DNA of 64,000 bases. Origin: Ectopseudomonas mendocina. Lineage in GTDB: Bacteria; Pseudomonadota; Gammaproteobacteria; Pseudomonadales; Pseudomonadaceae. The DNA lies in the NCBI RefSeq assembly GCF_016008875.1, contig NZ_JADTQG010000004.1, positions 62,001 to 126,000 of the forward strand, in the 5' to 3' direction. How positions within the stretch are numbered: position 1 is the first letter of the stretch; every line of letters starts with the position of its first letter. Positions 26,377 to 39,800 of this stretch are shown here, piece by piece. Under the pieces are notes generated by a model. The model had not been told where the DNA came from. It saw nothing but the letters and a program-made list of their open reading frames with translations, and made no database searches. Both the position numbers and the translations under genes were made by a program.

Positions 26377-27771
26377 TCAAAAAAGCCGGTTGAGGCCGTC
26401 GAACGCGGCAACCCGATAGGCCTCGGCCATGGTCGGGTAGTTGAAAGTGGTATTGATGAAGTACTTGATGCTGTTGGCTTCACCCTTCTGGTTCATGATC
26501 GCCTGACCGATGTGAACGATCTCCGAAGCCTGATAGCCGAAGCAGTGCACACCCAGCACTTCCAGGGTTTCGCGGTGGAAGAGAATCTTCAGCATGCCCA
26601 CCGGTTCGACCGAGATCTGCGCACGGGCCATGCCCTTGAAGAAGGCCTTGCCAACTTCGTAAGGCACCTTGGCCTGGGTCAACTCACGCTCGGTCTTGCC
26701 GATCGAGCTGATCTCCGGAATGGTGTAGATGCCGGTCGGCACGTCATCGACGAAACGCCAGCTGCCGTTGTCGACGATGCTGCCGGCAGCCGATCGCCCC
26801 TGGTCGGAGGCGGCGCTGGCCAGGCTCGGCCAACCGATCACGTCACCGGCGGCGTAGATGTTGCTGACCTCGGTGCGGTAGTGCTCGTCGACCTGAATCT
26901 GGCCACGGCTGTTGACCGCGATGCCGATGTTCTCCAGGCCCAGCTGATCGGTATTGCCGGTACGGCCGTTACACCACAGCAGCGCATCGGCCTTGATCTT
27001 CTTGCCCGACTTCAGGTGCAGGACCACACCGTTTTCCACACCTTCGATGCGCTCGTACTCTTCGTTATGACGAATCAGCACATTGTTGTTGCGCAGGTGA
27101 TAGGAGAGCGCATCGGAGATTTCCGAGTCGAGGAAGCTGAGCAGTTGATCGCGATTGTCGATCAGGTCGACCAGCACACCCAGGCCACTGAAGATCGAGG
27201 CGTACTCGCAGCCGATGACCCCGGCTCCGTAGATGATCAGACGGCGCGGCGTGTGGCCGAGGCTGAGAATGGTGTCGCTATCGTAGATGCGTGGGTGAGT
27301 GAAGTCGACATCGGCCGGGCGGTAGGGGCGCGAACCCGTGGCGACGACGACCTGCTTGGCCACCAGTTTCTCCACCACGCCATTGAGGCAGACCACTTCC
27401 ACCGTTTGCTCGTCGGCGAAGCTGGCGGTACCGAAGTAGGTGTCGATGCGGTTGCGCGCGTAGTAGCCGGTGCGCGAGGTGACCTGCTTGGCGATCACCT
27501 TCTCCGCGCTCTTGAGCACGTCGGGGAACGAGAACCAGCGCGGCTCGCCGATCTGGCGGAACATCGGGTTGGTGTTGAACTGCATGATCTGCCGCACCGA
27601 GTGGCGCAGCGCCTTGGAGGGAATGGTGCCCAGGTGGGTGCAGTTGCCGCCGACCAGCGGACGGTTGTCCACCACGGCCACCTTGCGCCCGGCCTTGGCC
27701 GCGTTCATCGCCGCGCCCTCGCCTGCCGGGCCGGAGCCCAGCACCACCACATCGTAGTTGTAGACCGCCAT
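26377..27771 (-). CDS. sthA: Soluble pyridine nucleotide transhydrogenase
   Basis: Cytosolic FAD enzyme that mainly oxidises NADPH with NAD+, balancing the two pools. 464 residues, with the FAD motif GSGPAGEG at 12-19 and an NAD motif [13 protein letters not shown] in the middle. As in E. coli SthA, the disulphide of related reductases is missing: the active-site block CTHLGT has Cys44 but Thr49 at the second cysteine position. It follows nqrM by 96 bp, next to the NADH-oxidising Nqr complex. Confidence 0.97.
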   Translation of the reverse strand: MAVYNYDVVVLGSGPAGEGAAMNAAKAGRKVAVVDNRPLVGGNCTHLGTIPSKALRHSVRQIMQFNTNPMFRQIGEPRWFSFPDVLKSAEKVIAKQVTSRTGYYARNRIDTYFGTASFADEQTVEVVCLNGVVEKLVAKQVVVATGSRPYRPADVDFTHPRIYDSDTILSLGHTPRRLIIYGAGVIGCEYASIFSGLGVLVDLIDNRDQLLSFLDSEISDALSYHLRNNNVLIRHNEEYERIEGVENGVVLHLKSGKKIKADALLWCNGRTGNTDQLGLENIGIAVNSRGQIQVDEHYRTEVSNIYAAGDVIGWPSLASAASDQGRSAAGSIVDNGSWRFVDDVPTGIYTIPEISSIGKTERELTQAKVPYEVGKAFFKGMARAQISVEPVGMLKILFHRETLEVLGVHCFGYQASEIVHIGQAIMNQKGEANSIKYFINTTFNYPTMAEAYRVAAFDGLNRLF

Positions 27772-27867
27772 GTTTACTCCTTCAGATCAGGCCGGAGCGC
27801 TTGTGGCGCACCCTCGGCAGGGCCGGCAGCGGATAGCGCCGCCGGCTTTCAAAGCATGCCGCCTGGC

Positions 27868-28098
27868 TTAGCGCTTGCTCGCGTCGTAGGCCAGGTCGGT
27901 GTTCGGCGCCTCGCTCTTGTCGCGATTGACCTCTTCGCACTTCTCACGGCTACCGCCACAGATCGAACATTCCTTCTCGATGCCCAGGTTGGCGATACCG
28001 CCGCAGGAACCGGCGATGGGTTTGCGCCCCATGATCACGCCGACGGCCATCATGCCGACGACCAGAATCATGGCCAGAAATACAACCAGAAAAGTCAT
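27868..28098 (-). CDS. nqrM: Na+-NQR maturation protein NqrM
   Basis: A 76-residue protein with one N-terminal membrane helix (about 3-23) and four cysteines (Cys32, 44, 47, 54) in the pattern SCGG, CSIC, C. NqrM is needed to install the iron centre between NqrD and NqrE. It overlaps apbE by 4 bp, as expected for a dedicated factor. Confidence 0.95.
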   Translation of the reverse strand: MTFLVVFLAMILVVGMMAVGVIMGRKPIAGSCGGIANLGIEKECSICGGSREKCEEVNRDKSEAPNTDLAYDASKR

Positions 28099-29120
28099 TG
28101 CTCATCTCCTGCAGCGAATAGCTGCTCGAATGCGACCGTGCCCTGTGTGACGAAGCCCTCGCCCTCACGCGTCACGAAAAACGCCGCGATATCGTTGCGC
28201 TCGGCGAAGGCCATGCCGGCATCCGGCCCAAGCACCATCAATAGGGTAGACAAGCCATCAGCGCGCAAGGTCGATGGATCTGCCACCGTGACAGCTGCCA
28301 GCTTGTGATTGACCGGCTTACCCGACAGCGGGTCGAGCGTATGCGAATAACGCTGGCCGTTCTCTTCGAAGTAGTTGCGATAGTCACCCGAAGTGGAGAT
28401 ACCGTAACCATCGAGTTGCAGGATGCGCTGGGCAATGCGCTGATCATCGCGCGGCGCTTCCAGGCCGATACGCCAGTGGCTGCCATCGGGCTTGAAGCCG
28501 GCTGCCTTGAGTTCACCGGTGGCCTCGACCAAGTAACTGGTGACACCCAACTCGCCCAGGCGCGCGACGATCTGATCGACAGCGTAGCCCGCAGCGATGC
28601 TGTTGAAGTCGACTTCCACGTCGACGTCCTTGCACAGTTGCTCGCCTTCGATTCGCAGATGCTGCTGACCGACTCGCTGGCGCACTTCAGCCAGGCGCTC
28701 GGCGTCCGGCACGGCCTCGCCCTGCCCTTTGGGTCCGAAACCCCAGAGGTCGAGCAGAGGTTCGATAGTCAGGTCAAAATAGCCCTGACTCTCTTCATGC
28801 AGGCGATCACCGGCGCGCACCAGATCCAGCACACCCTTGGGCATGGCCTGACAGGTGCCGGCCGGCGCCAGGTTGAATTGCTCGATCAGCGAATCATCGC
28901 GATAGGTGGACATCTGCAGATCGATCTCGGCGAGGATCGCCTCGGTCGCGGCCTTGAGTTCGGCTTGCGGCGCGACACCTTCACTGCGGACGTATTTGAT
29001 CGAATAGGTGCTGCCCATGGTCGGGCCACCGAACTCTTCGATCCGTTCAGAATGCAAGCAGCCCGTTAGGGCTGCCGCCAGGGCGACAGCGATAACGGGC
29101 TGGAGTACAGCAGACCTCAT
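28095..29120 (-). CDS. apbE: FAD:protein FMN transferase ApbE
   Basis: Attaches FMN covalently to threonines of NqrB and NqrC. The 341-residue lipoprotein precursor has a lipobox LTGC with Cys21, then GGPTMGSTYSI, the DFNSIAAGYAVD block and HTLDPLSGKPV. It is 3 bp downstream of nqrF and its substrates are encoded in the same operon. Confidence 0.95.
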   Translation of the reverse strand: MRSAVLQPVIAVALAAALTGCLHSERIEEFGGPTMGSTYSIKYVRSEGVAPQAELKAATEAILAEIDLQMSTYRDDSLIEQFNLAPAGTCQAMPKGVLDLVRAGDRLHEESQGYFDLTIEPLLDLWGFGPKGQGEAVPDAERLAEVRQRVGQQHLRIEGEQLCKDVDVEVDFNSIAAGYAVDQIVARLGELGVTSYLVEATGELKAAGFKPDGSHWRIGLEAPRDDQRIAQRILQLDGYGISTSGDYRNYFEENGQRYSHTLDPLSGKPVNHKLAAVTVADPSTLRADGLSTLLMVLGPDAGMAFAERNDIAAFFVTREGEGFVTQGTVAFEQLFAAGDEQ

Positions 29121-29123
29121 GCG

Positions 29124-30347
29124 TTAACCGCCGAAGTCGTCGAGGAGGATGTTCTCCGGCTCGACACCCAGGTCGGTCAGCATCTTGATCACTGCGGCGT
29201 TCATCATGGGTGGGCCGCACATGTAGAACTCGCAATCCTCAGGAGCCGGGTGGTCCTTCAGGTAGTTCTCGTACAGCACGTTGTGGATGAAGCCCTTGAG
29301 ACCGGTCCAGTTGTCTTCCGGCTGCGGATCGGACAGCGCCAGGTGCCATTCGAAGTTCGGGTTTTCCGCGGCCAGCTGATCGTACTCTTCGTTGTAGAAC
29401 GACTCGCGCATGGAACGCGCACCGTACCAGAAGCTGATCTTGCGCTTGGACTTCAGGCGCTTGAGCTGGTCGAAGATGTGCGAACGCATCGGCGCCATGC
29501 CGGCACCACCACCGATGAAGACCATCTCGGCGTCGGTGTCCTTGGCGAAGAACTCACCGAAGGGTCCGTACACGGTGATCTTGTCGCCCGGCTTGAGGCT
29601 GAACACGTAGGAAGACATCTTGCCCGGCGGCAGATCATCCTTGCCGGGAGGCGGCGAGGCGATACGGATGTTGAACTTCACCAGACCGCGCTCTTCCGGG
29701 TAGTTGGCCATGGAATAGGCACGGATCACGGTCTCGTCGACCTTGGACACGTACTTCCACTGGTTGAACTTGTCCCAGTCGCCGCGATACTCCTCCTGAA
29801 TGTCGAAGTCCTTGTAGTTGACGGTGTGCGGCGGGCACTCCAGCTGCACATAACCGCCAGCGCGGAAGTCGACGTTCTCGCCTTCCGGCAGCTTCAGCGT
29901 CAGCTCCTTGATGAAAGTAGCGACGTTCGGGTTGGACTCGACGGTGCACTCCCACTTCTTGACGCCGAAAACCTCTTCCGGAACTTCGATCTTCATGTCC
30001 TGCTTGACCGGGGTCTGGCAGGACAGGCGCCAGCCCTCGCGGGCCTCGCGCTTGGTGAAGTGCGATTCTTCGGTGGACAGCATCTCGCCGCCACCGCTTT
30101 CAACGACGCACTTGCACTGGGCGCAGGTGCCGCCGCCACCGCAGGCGGAGGACAGGAAGATGTTGTTGTCGGCCAGGGTCTGCAGCAGCTTGCCGCCAGC
30201 TGGTACCACGATGGTTTTTTCGCCGTTGATCTCGATGCTCACGTCACCGCTGGAGACCAGCTTGGCGCGAGCGGCGAGGATGATCAGCACCAGCGCGAGA
30301 ACGATGGCGGTGAACATGCCGATGGCGAGGAAGATTTCGTAATTCAT
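29124..30347 (-). CDS. nqrF: Na+-translocating NADH:quinone reductase subunit F
   Basis: NADH-oxidising subunit, 407 residues: an N-terminal helix (about 5-27), a 2Fe-2S ferredoxin domain with Cys69, Cys75, Cys78 and Cys110, then the FAD domain with RAYSMANYP and the NADH domain with [12 protein letters not shown], ending in a LDDFGG tail. All ligands are present. It is the last structural nqr gene. Confidence 0.98.
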   Translation of the reverse strand: MNYEIFLAIGMFTAIVLALVLIILAARAKLVSSGDVSIEINGEKTIVVPAGGKLLQTLADNNIFLSSACGGGGTCAQCKCVVESGGGEMLSTEESHFTKREAREGWRLSCQTPVKQDMKIEVPEEVFGVKKWECTVESNPNVATFIKELTLKLPEGENVDFRAGGYVQLECPPHTVNYKDFDIQEEYRGDWDKFNQWKYVSKVDETVIRAYSMANYPEERGLVKFNIRIASPPPGKDDLPPGKMSSYVFSLKPGDKITVYGPFGEFFAKDTDAEMVFIGGGAGMAPMRSHIFDQLKRLKSKRKISFWYGARSMRESFYNEEYDQLAAENPNFEWHLALSDPQPEDNWTGLKGFIHNVLYENYLKDHPAPEDCEFYMCGPPMMNAAVIKMLTDLGVEPENILLDDFGG

Positions 30348-30362
30348 CTGTTCATCCTTTCC

Positions 30363-30970
<608 letters not shown>

Positions 30971-30971
<1 letters not shown>

Positions 30972-31639
30972 TAATAGGCCTCCTTGCTGGATACCTGAGG
31001 CGCCATCTTGTAGGCATTGGCCTCGATCTGATCCTTCTTCCAGCTACGGATGCCCCAGATGAACAGACCGATCAGGAAGAATGCCGATGGCGGCAGCAGC
31101 AGCATGCCGTTGGGCTGGTACCAGCCCCCATCGTTGACCACCGACAGGATCTCGTAGCCCATCAGTTTGCCGGCACCGAACAGCTCGCGAATGATGCCCA
31201 GGGCGATCAGCATGGCGCTGTAACCCAAACCGTTACCGATACCGTCGAAGAACGACAGCACGGGCGGGTTCTGCATGGCGAACGCTTCGGCACGCCCCAT
31301 CACGATGCAGTTGGTGATGATCAGGCCGACGAACACCGACAGCTGTTTGGACAGGCTGAAGGCGTAGGCCTTGAGCACCTGATCGACCACGATCACCAGC
31401 GAGGCGATGATCACCATCTGCACGATCATGCGAATCGAGCCAGGGATCTGGCTGCGGATCATGGAGATGAACAGGTTGGAGAAACCGGTCACCAGCGTCA
31501 GCGCGGCGGACATCACCAGCGCAGTCTGCAGGTTCGAGGTGACCGCCAGGGCCGAGCAGATCCCGAGGATCTGCAGGCCGATGGGGTTGTTGTTGAAGAT
31601 CGGGTTGAGCAGGACTTCTTTAATAGTCGGCTGCGACAT
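30971..31639 (-). CDS. nqrD: Na+-NQR subunit D
   Basis: Polytopic 222-residue paralogue of NqrE. Cys28 in LGICSALAV and Cys111 in [13 protein letters not shown] form its half of the iron site. It is 2 bp downstream of nqrC. Confidence 0.97.
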
Positions 31640-31641
31640 GA

Positions 31642-32430
31642 TCAGGCCTCCCCTGCACGCAGGTTAGCGATAAACGGACCGAAGCCGTTCTGGCCGAGCC
31701 AGAACTTCAGCAGGTTATCCACACCGACGCTGGTCAGGGTGGCGCCTGCCAGGCCATCGACCTGGTGAGTGGCTCGCGGGCTCTGCGGATCGACACCGCC
31801 CTTGACGATCTGCACGGCAAGATCGCCGTTGTCATCGAACAGGGTCTTGCCTGGCCACTGGCCTTTCCATTTCGGGTTGTCCACCTCGCCGCCGAGACCC
31901 GGGGTCTCGCCATGCTGGTAGAAGCCCATGCCCACGACGGTGTTCAGATCCCCTTTCACCGCGATAAAGCCGTGCAGGGTCGACCACAGGCCATAACCAC
32001 GCACCGGCAGGATCAGAGTTTCAAGTTCGCCGTCCTTCTCCACCATATAAACAGTGGTGTACTGCTCCTGGCGTTTGATCCCGGCGATGTCTTCGCTGCC
32101 CCTCAGGGCCTCGGAGGTTTTCGGGTCCTTGGCAGCCTTGAGCGGGTCGAAGGTGATCGGATCGAACGCATCGGAGAATGTGCCGCTCTCCAGATCCACC
32201 AGCCTGGCGGTGATGGTGCTGTCGAATACTTCCTTGACCTTGGCACTGGACATGCCGGGCTCACCCAGGCCGGCAATGGCCAGGATGCTGCGCTGCTTGT
32301 CCAGCAGACGGTTTTCAACCTGAGTCGGCTTCAGTGCGATGGCGGCGCCGGCGACGAACACCGAGCACACCAGACACACCAGCACGGCCACCGTCAGGGT
32401 GCGGACGGTGGATTCTTTTTGACTAGACAT
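31642..32430 (-). CDS. nqrC: Na+-NQR subunit C
   Basis: 262 residues: one N-terminal helix (about 9-31) and a periplasmic domain with the FMN-attachment block GLAGATLTS (Thr231/Thr233). The start at 32430 (MSSQKES) is used because it fits the family; it overlaps nqrB by 8 bp. Confidence 0.97.
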   Translation of the reverse strand: MSSQKESTVRTLTVAVLVCLVCSVFVAGAAIALKPTQVENRLLDKQRSILAIAGLGEPGMSSAKVKEVFDSTITARLVDLESGTFSDAFDPITFDPLKAAKDPKTSEALRGSEDIAGIKRQEQYTTVYMVEKDGELETLILPVRGYGLWSTLHGFIAVKGDLNTVVGMGFYQHGETPGLGGEVDNPKWKGQWPGKTLFDDNGDLAVQIVKGGVDPQSPRATHQVDGLAGATLTSVGVDNLLKFWLGQNGFGPFIANLRAGEA

Positions 32431-33634
32431 TGCGTGCCAGCCTCCGCTTGATATTGGCCTGAACGACAAAGTGGTCGATCAGCGGTGCAAACAGGTTGGC
32501 GAACAGGATCGCCAGCATCATGCCCTCGGGGAAGGCCGGGTTGACCACACGGATCAGTACGACCATCACGCCGATCAGGGCGCCGAAGATCCACTTGCCG
32601 GTGTTGGTCATGGAGGCCGACACCGGGTCGGTGGCCATGAAGAACATGCCGAAAGCGAAGCCGCCCACTACCAGATGCCAGTACCAGGGCATGGCGAACA
32701 TCGGGTTGGTGGTGGAGCCGATCGTGTTGAGCAGCAGGCTCAGGCCGATCATGCCCAGCATTACGCCAGCGACGATGCGCCAGGAGGCGATCTTGGTGAT
32801 CAGCAGGACCAGGCCGCCGATGGCGATGGCCAGGGTGCTGGTTTCGCCGAGCGAGCCGTGAATGGTGCCGATGAAGGCGTCCATCCAGGTGATGCCGCTG
32901 TTGATCACGTTCTCGACACCGCCGGAAGCCGCCAGGCTCAGCGAGGTGGCGCCGGCGAAACCATCGACCGCAGTCCAGACCGCGTCGCCCGACATCTGCG
33001 CCGGATAGGCGAAGAACAGGAAGGCACGGCCGGTCAGCGCCGGGTTGAGGAAGTTCTTGCCGGTACCACCGAACACTTCCTTGCCGATCACCACACCGAA
33101 GCTGATGCCCAGAGCCACCTGCCACAGCGGAATGCTCGGCGGCAGGATCAGGGCGAACAGCACGGAGGTGACGAAGAAGCCTTCGTTGACTTCATGCTTA
33201 CGGATCGAGGCGAACAACACTTCCCAGAAGCCGCCGACGATGAAGGTCACCGCGTAGACAGGCAGGAAGTAGGCCGCACCCTGGATGAAGTTGTCCCACA
33301 GGCTGCTCGGATCGAAACCGGCCAGCGAGCCGATCAGGGCGAAGCGCCAGCCATCCTGGTTCGCCAGCAGCTCGGGGCTCTGGGCGAAGATCAGGTTGGC
33401 CTGGTAGCCGGTGTTCCACATGCCGAAGAACATGGCCGGGAAGGTGCACAGCCACACGGTGATCATCATGCGCTTGAGGTCGATGCCATCACGCACGTGA
33501 GCGGTGGTCTTGGTCACGCTGCCAGGACGGTAGAAGAAGGTGTCGATGGCTTCGTAAAGGGCGTACCACTTTTCGTACTTGCCGCCCTTTTCGAAGTTGT
33601 GCTCGATCTTGTCGAGAAATGCACGAATGCCCAC
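32423..33634 (-). CDS. nqrB: Na+-NQR subunit B
   Basis: 403-residue membrane subunit with about ten helices, a channel component carrying covalent FMN at Thr230 in GFAGATSLS and also riboflavin. The start codon follows the nqrA stop by 3 bp. Confidence 0.97.
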   Translation of the reverse strand: MGIRAFLDKIEHNFEKGGKYEKWYALYEAIDTFFYRPGSVTKTTAHVRDGIDLKRMMITVWLCTFPAMFFGMWNTGYQANLIFAQSPELLANQDGWRFALIGSLAGFDPSSLWDNFIQGAAYFLPVYAVTFIVGGFWEVLFASIRKHEVNEGFFVTSVLFALILPPSIPLWQVALGISFGVVIGKEVFGGTGKNFLNPALTGRAFLFFAYPAQMSGDAVWTAVDGFAGATSLSLAASGGVENVINSGITWMDAFIGTIHGSLGETSTLAIAIGGLVLLITKIASWRIVAGVMLGMIGLSLLLNTIGSTTNPMFAMPWYWHLVVGGFAFGMFFMATDPVSASMTNTGKWIFGALIGVMVVLIRVVNPAFPEGMMLAILFANLFAPLIDHFVVQANIKRRLARNV

Positions 33635-33637
33635 GGA

Positions 33638-35035
<1,398 letters not shown>

Positions 35036-35108
35036 CTAATGGACCCGACCACACCGATAAGATATGGGCGTGGAGGAAGGCGCCAAACCTGGGTAAAAAA
35101 TCCGCTCA

Positions 35109-35137
35109 ATTATAAAGACGCCCCCCTTCACTGACCA
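35109..35137 (-). promoter_or_regulatory. Probable promoter of the nqr operon
   Basis: On the minus strand TGGTCA, a 17-bp spacer and a perfect TATAAT. The -10 box is about 135 bp upstream of the nqrA ATG. The weak -35 box leaves room for an activator. Confidence 0.5.
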
Positions 35138-35214
35138 CCCAAGCGCTTGCTTTTTTTGGCTGTGCGGTAACAGGGCGCAACAATCTCGGCGCTGATTCGC
35201 GTCAATTCTCGCGC

Positions 35215-35242
35215 ATAAAAAACGGGAGCCGAGGCTCCCGTT
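35215..35242 (-). terminator. Intrinsic terminator of gap
   Basis: On the minus strand AACGGGAGCC, a 2-nt loop, GGCTCCCGTT and a run of T, 20 bp after the gap stop. Confidence 0.9.
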
Positions 35243-35262
35243 CCTTTCACACTATCTGGCTA

Positions 35263-36711
35263 TCAGCGCGGGAAAGCCGGCGGGTTGACCCCAGCCATGT
35301 CTTCCATCACGCGTACAACCTGACAGCTGTAACCGAACTCGTTGTCGTACCAGACGTACAGCACGACGCGGTTATCGTTGGCGATGGTGGCTTCGGCATC
35401 GACCACACCAGCATGACGCGAGCCGACGAAGTCGGTCGATACCACTTCCTGCGAGCTGACGAAATCGATCTGCTTCTGCAGATCGGAGTGCATGGCCATC
35501 TGGCGCAGGTACTCGTTGATCTCTTCGCGGGTGGTGGCCTTTTCCAGATTCAGGTTGAGGATGGCCATGGACACGTTCGGCGTCGGCACACGGATGGCGT
35601 TGCCGGTCAGCTTGCCTTTGAGCACTGGCAGCGCCTTGGCAGCAGCGGTGGCGGCGCCTGTTTCGGTGATGACCATGTTCAGCGCGGCACTGCGACCACG
35701 ACGACTGCCCTTGTGGAAGTTGTCGATCAGGTTCTGGTCGTTGGTGTAGGAGTGAACGGTCTCGACGTGACCGTTGACGATGCCGTATTGATCATTGACT
35801 GCCTTGAGCACCGGCACGATGGCGTTGGTGGTGCAGGAAGCAGCGGAGATGATCTTGTCCTCAGCGCTAATTTCGCTGTGGTTGATGCCGTGCACGATGT
35901 TCTTCAGCGCGCCCTTGCCAGGCGCGGTCAGAACCACGCGATCGACACCCGGGCAGGTCAGGTGCTGACCCAGGCCCTCGGCGTCACGCCATACACCGGT
36001 GTTGTCCACCAGCAGCGCATTCTTGATGCCGTACTGGGTGTAGTCGACCTCCTTCGGGTCCTTGGCGTAGATCACCTGGATCAGGTTGCCATTGGCCGTC
36101 AGGGTGTTGTTCTCTTCATCGATGGTGATGGTGCCGTTGAACTTGCCGTGCACCGAGTCACGACGCAGCAGGCTGGCACGCTTGACCAGGTCATTGCTGG
36201 CGCCCTTGCGCACGACGATGGCGCGCAGACGCAGGCCGTCACCGCCACCGGTCTTCTCGATCAGGATGCGCGCCAGCAGGCGGCCGATACGACCGAAGCC
36301 GTAGAGCACCACGTCGGTGCCTTCACGGGCCGAACCGTTCTGCTTGCCGACCACATCGACCAGCTCGTCCTTGACGAACTGCTCGACGCCACGGCCAGCG
36401 CCTTCGGCCTTGAACTTGGCAACCAGCTTGCCCAGGTCCACGGAAGCGGCGCCCAGCTTGAGCTCGCTCATGGCCTTGAGCATGGGGAAGGTGTCGTGCA
36501 CCGACAGCTCGGCTTCTTCAGCCAGGCGGTGACGGGCGAAACGGTGAGCCTTGAGGATGTCGATGACCGAACGGTTGATCAGGCCACGGCCGTAGATCGA
36601 GGTCACCACATTGTTGTTGCGATAGAGCTGACCAATCAGCGGAATCATCGCTTCCGCGAGGGCTTCACGATCGATCCATTCACCGAGACACTGGTCGGGC
36701 TTCTGAGTCAC
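35263..36711 (-). CDS. gap: Glyceraldehyde-3-phosphate dehydrogenase, long form
   Basis: 482 residues against about 335 for the standard enzyme. The catalytic core is complete: GFGRIG near 138-143, catalytic Cys293 in AASCTTNA, and a C-terminal YDNEFGYSCQV. The extra 130 residues at the N terminus are mainly helical and hydrophilic. A GTG start at 36711 has AAGGT upstream and is preferred to an ATG six codons earlier that has no ribosome site. Long forms next to mfd occur in other pseudomonads; whether this one serves gluconeogenesis is inference. Confidence 0.9.
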   Translation of the reverse strand: MTQKPDQCLGEWIDREALAEAMIPLIGQLYRNNNVVTSIYGRGLINRSVIDILKAHRFARHRLAEEAELSVHDTFPMLKAMSELKLGAASVDLGKLVAKFKAEGAGRGVEQFVKDELVDVVGKQNGSAREGTDVVLYGFGRIGRLLARILIEKTGGGDGLRLRAIVVRKGASNDLVKRASLLRRDSVHGKFNGTITIDEENNTLTANGNLIQVIYAKDPKEVDYTQYGIKNALLVDNTGVWRDAEGLGQHLTCPGVDRVVLTAPGKGALKNIVHGINHSEISAEDKIISAASCTTNAIVPVLKAVNDQYGIVNGHVETVHSYTNDQNLIDNFHKGSRRGRSAALNMVITETGAATAAAKALPVLKGKLTGNAIRVPTPNVSMAILNLNLEKATTREEINEYLRQMAMHSDLQKQIDFVSSQEVVSTDFVGSRHAGVVDAEATIANDNRVVLYVWYDNEFGYSCQVVRVMEDMAGVNPPAFPR

Positions 36712-36798
36712 GGGCAGTACCTTCCACATGTAGGGGCTGAAAAAAGGGGCTACATTATGACGGCGTGCGCTCGTGGGAGCAATGCGCGCCTGTCGTGA

Positions 36799-36828
36799 CT
36801 GACATTGACCGCCAAGCCCCGTTACAAT
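36799..36828 (+). promoter_or_regulatory. Possible mfd promoter
   Basis: CTGACA, 18-bp spacer, TACAAT, about 33 bp upstream of the GTG start. The fit is moderate. Confidence 0.4.
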
Positions 36829-36860
36829 TCCCGGCCCTTCGTAATGATCGTGAGCCGCCC

Positions 36861-39800
36861 GTGTCCGTACTGCGTCTTCCGTCTCTTCCGGCCAGCGCCG
36901 GCAAACAGCAATGGGGCAACCTGCCCGGCGCCGCCCTGTCCCTGGCGATAGCCGAAGCGGCCAGCAATGCCGGGCGTTTTACCCTGGTCTTGACCGAGGG
37001 CAGCCAGAGCGCCGAGCGCCTGCAGGAAGAACTGGCCTTCTTCGCCCCGGACCTGCCGGTGCTGCATTTCCCCGACTGGGAAACCCTGCCCTACGACGTC
37101 TTCTCGCCACACCAGGACATCATTTCCCAGCGTATCGCCGCCCTCTACCGGCTACCGCAACTGAGCCGCGGCATTCTCGTAGTGCCGATCGCCACCGCCC
37201 TACACCGCCTGGCGCCGAAGCGCTTCCTGCTGGGTAGCAGCCTGGTGCTGGATGTCGGCCAGAAGCTGGACGTGGAGCAGATGCGCACGCGCCTGGAGGC
37301 AGCCGGCTACCGCTGCGTCGATACGGTATACGAACACGGTGAGTTCGCCGTACGCGGCGCACTGATTGACCTGTTCCCCATGGGCAGCGAGGTGCCCTAT
37401 CGCATCGATCTGTTCGACGACGAGATCGAAACCCTGCGCACCTTCGACCCGGAAAACCAACGCTCGGTGGACAAGGTCGAGTCGATCCGCCTGTTGCCGG
37501 CGCGTGAATTTCCGCTGGAGAAGAAAGCCGTCACCGATTTCCGCGGCCGTTTCCGCGAGCGCTTCGACGTGGATTTCCGCCGCTGCCCGATCTATCAGGA
37601 CCTGTCCAGCGGCATCACCCCGGCCGGTATCGAGTACTACCTGCCGCTGTTCTTCGAGGAAACCGGCACCCTTTTCGACTACCTGCCGGGCGACACCCAG
37701 GTGTTCTCCCTGCCCGGTATCGAGAAAGCCGCCGAGCAATTCTGGCTGGATGCACGCAACCGCTATGAAGACCGCCGTGTCGATCCGGAACGGCCGCTGC
37801 TGCCACCTGCCGACATCTTCCTGCCAGTCGAGGACTGCTTCGCCCGCCTGAAGAACTGGCCGCGTGTGGTGATCAACCAGGACGATATCGAGCCCGGCGT
37901 CGGCCAGACCCGCTTCGACGCCCGCGCCCTGCCCGACCTGGCGATTCAGGCCAAGGCCGGCGAGCCGCTGGCGGCACTGCGCCGCTTCATCGAGGAATAC
38001 CAGGGCCGCGTGCTGTTCTGCGCCGAGTCGGCCGGGCGCCGCGAGGTGCTGCTGGAGTTGCTCGCCCGCCTCAAGCTGAAGCCGAAGGAGGTCGACGGCT
38101 GGCCCGCCTTCGTCGAAAGCGGCGAACGCCTGAACATCTGCATCGCGCCGCTGGACGAAGGCCTGCTGCTCGATGAACTGGCGCTGATCCCGGAAAACCC
38201 GCTGTTCGGCCAGCGCGTGATGCAGCGTCGTCGTCGCGAAAAAGGCCGCGACGGCGGCGACAACGTGATCAAGAACCTCACCGAACTGCGCGAAGGCGCG
38301 CCGGTGGTGCATATCGATCACGGCGTCGGCCGCTACCTGGGCCTGGTAACCATGGAGTTCGACGGCCAGGCCGCCGAATTCCTCGCCCTGCAGTACGCCG
38401 ACGACGCCAAGCTCTACGTGCCGGTGGCCAGCCTGCATCTGATCGCCCGCTACAGCGGCAGCGATGACGCTCTGGCACCACTGCACCGTCTCGGCTCGGA
38501 AGTCTGGCAGAAAGCCAAACGCAAGGCCGCCGAACAGGTACGCGACGTCGCCGCCGAACTGCTCGACATCTACGCTCGCCGCGCCGCCCGCGAAGGCTTC
38601 GCCTTCCAGGATCCGGCCGTCGACTACGCCACCTTCAGCGCCGGCTTCCCCTTCGAGGAAACCCCGGATCAGCAGACCGCCATCGACGCCGTGCGCAGCG
38701 ACATGCTCGCCGGCAAGCCGATGGATCGCCTGGTCTGCGGCGATGTCGGCTTCGGCAAGACCGAGGTGGCCATGCGCGCCGCCTTCATCGCTGTGCACAG
38801 CGGCAAGCAGGTGGCTGTGCTGGTGCCCACCACCCTGCTCGCCCAGCAGCACTACAACAGCTTCCGTGACCGCTTCGCCGACTGGCCGGTGAAAGTCGAG
38901 GTAATGAGCCGCTTCAAGAGCGCCAAGGAAGTCGAGGGCGCGATACAGCAACTGGCCGAAGGCAAGGTGGATATCGTCATCGGCACTCACAAGCTGCTGC
39001 AGGACGATGTGAAATTCCACAACCTGGGCCTAGTGATCATCGACGAGGAACACCGCTTCGGCGTGCGCCAGAAGGAGCAACTCAAGGCGCTGCGCAGCGA
39101 GGTGGATATCCTCACCCTGACTGCCACGCCGATCCCGCGCACCCTGAACATGGCCGTGGCCGGCATGCGCGACCTGTCGATCATCGCCACGCCGCCGGCG
39201 AGGCGCCTGTCGGTGCGCACCTTCGTCATGGAAGAGAACAAGCCGACCATCAAGGAAGCACTGCTGCGCGAATTGCTGCGCGGCGGCCAGGTCTACTACC
39301 TGCACAACGATGTGAAGACCATCGAGAAATGCGCCGCCGACCTGGCCGAACTGGTGCCGGAAGCGCGTATCGGCATCGGCCACGGGCAGATGCGCGAGCG
39401 CGAGCTGGAACAGGTGATGAGCGACTTCTACCACAAGCGCTTCAACGTGCTGGTGGCCTCGACCATCATCGAAACCGGTATCGATGTACCCAGCGCCAAC
39501 ACCATCATCATCGAACGCGCCGACAAGTTCGGCCTGGCCCAGCTGCACCAGCTGCGCGGCCGCGTCGGTCGTAGCCACCACCAGGCCTACGCCTACCTGC
39601 TGACGCCGCCGCGCAAGAGCATGACCGAGGATGCGCAGAAGCGCCTGGAGGCCATCGCGGGCGCGCAGGATCTCGGCGCCGGCTTTATTCTGGCAACGCA
39701 CGACCTAGAAATCCGTGGCGCTGGCGAACTGCTCGGCGACGGCCAGAGCGGGCAGATCCAGGCCGTCGGTTTCACCCTGTACATGGAAATGCTCGAGCGC

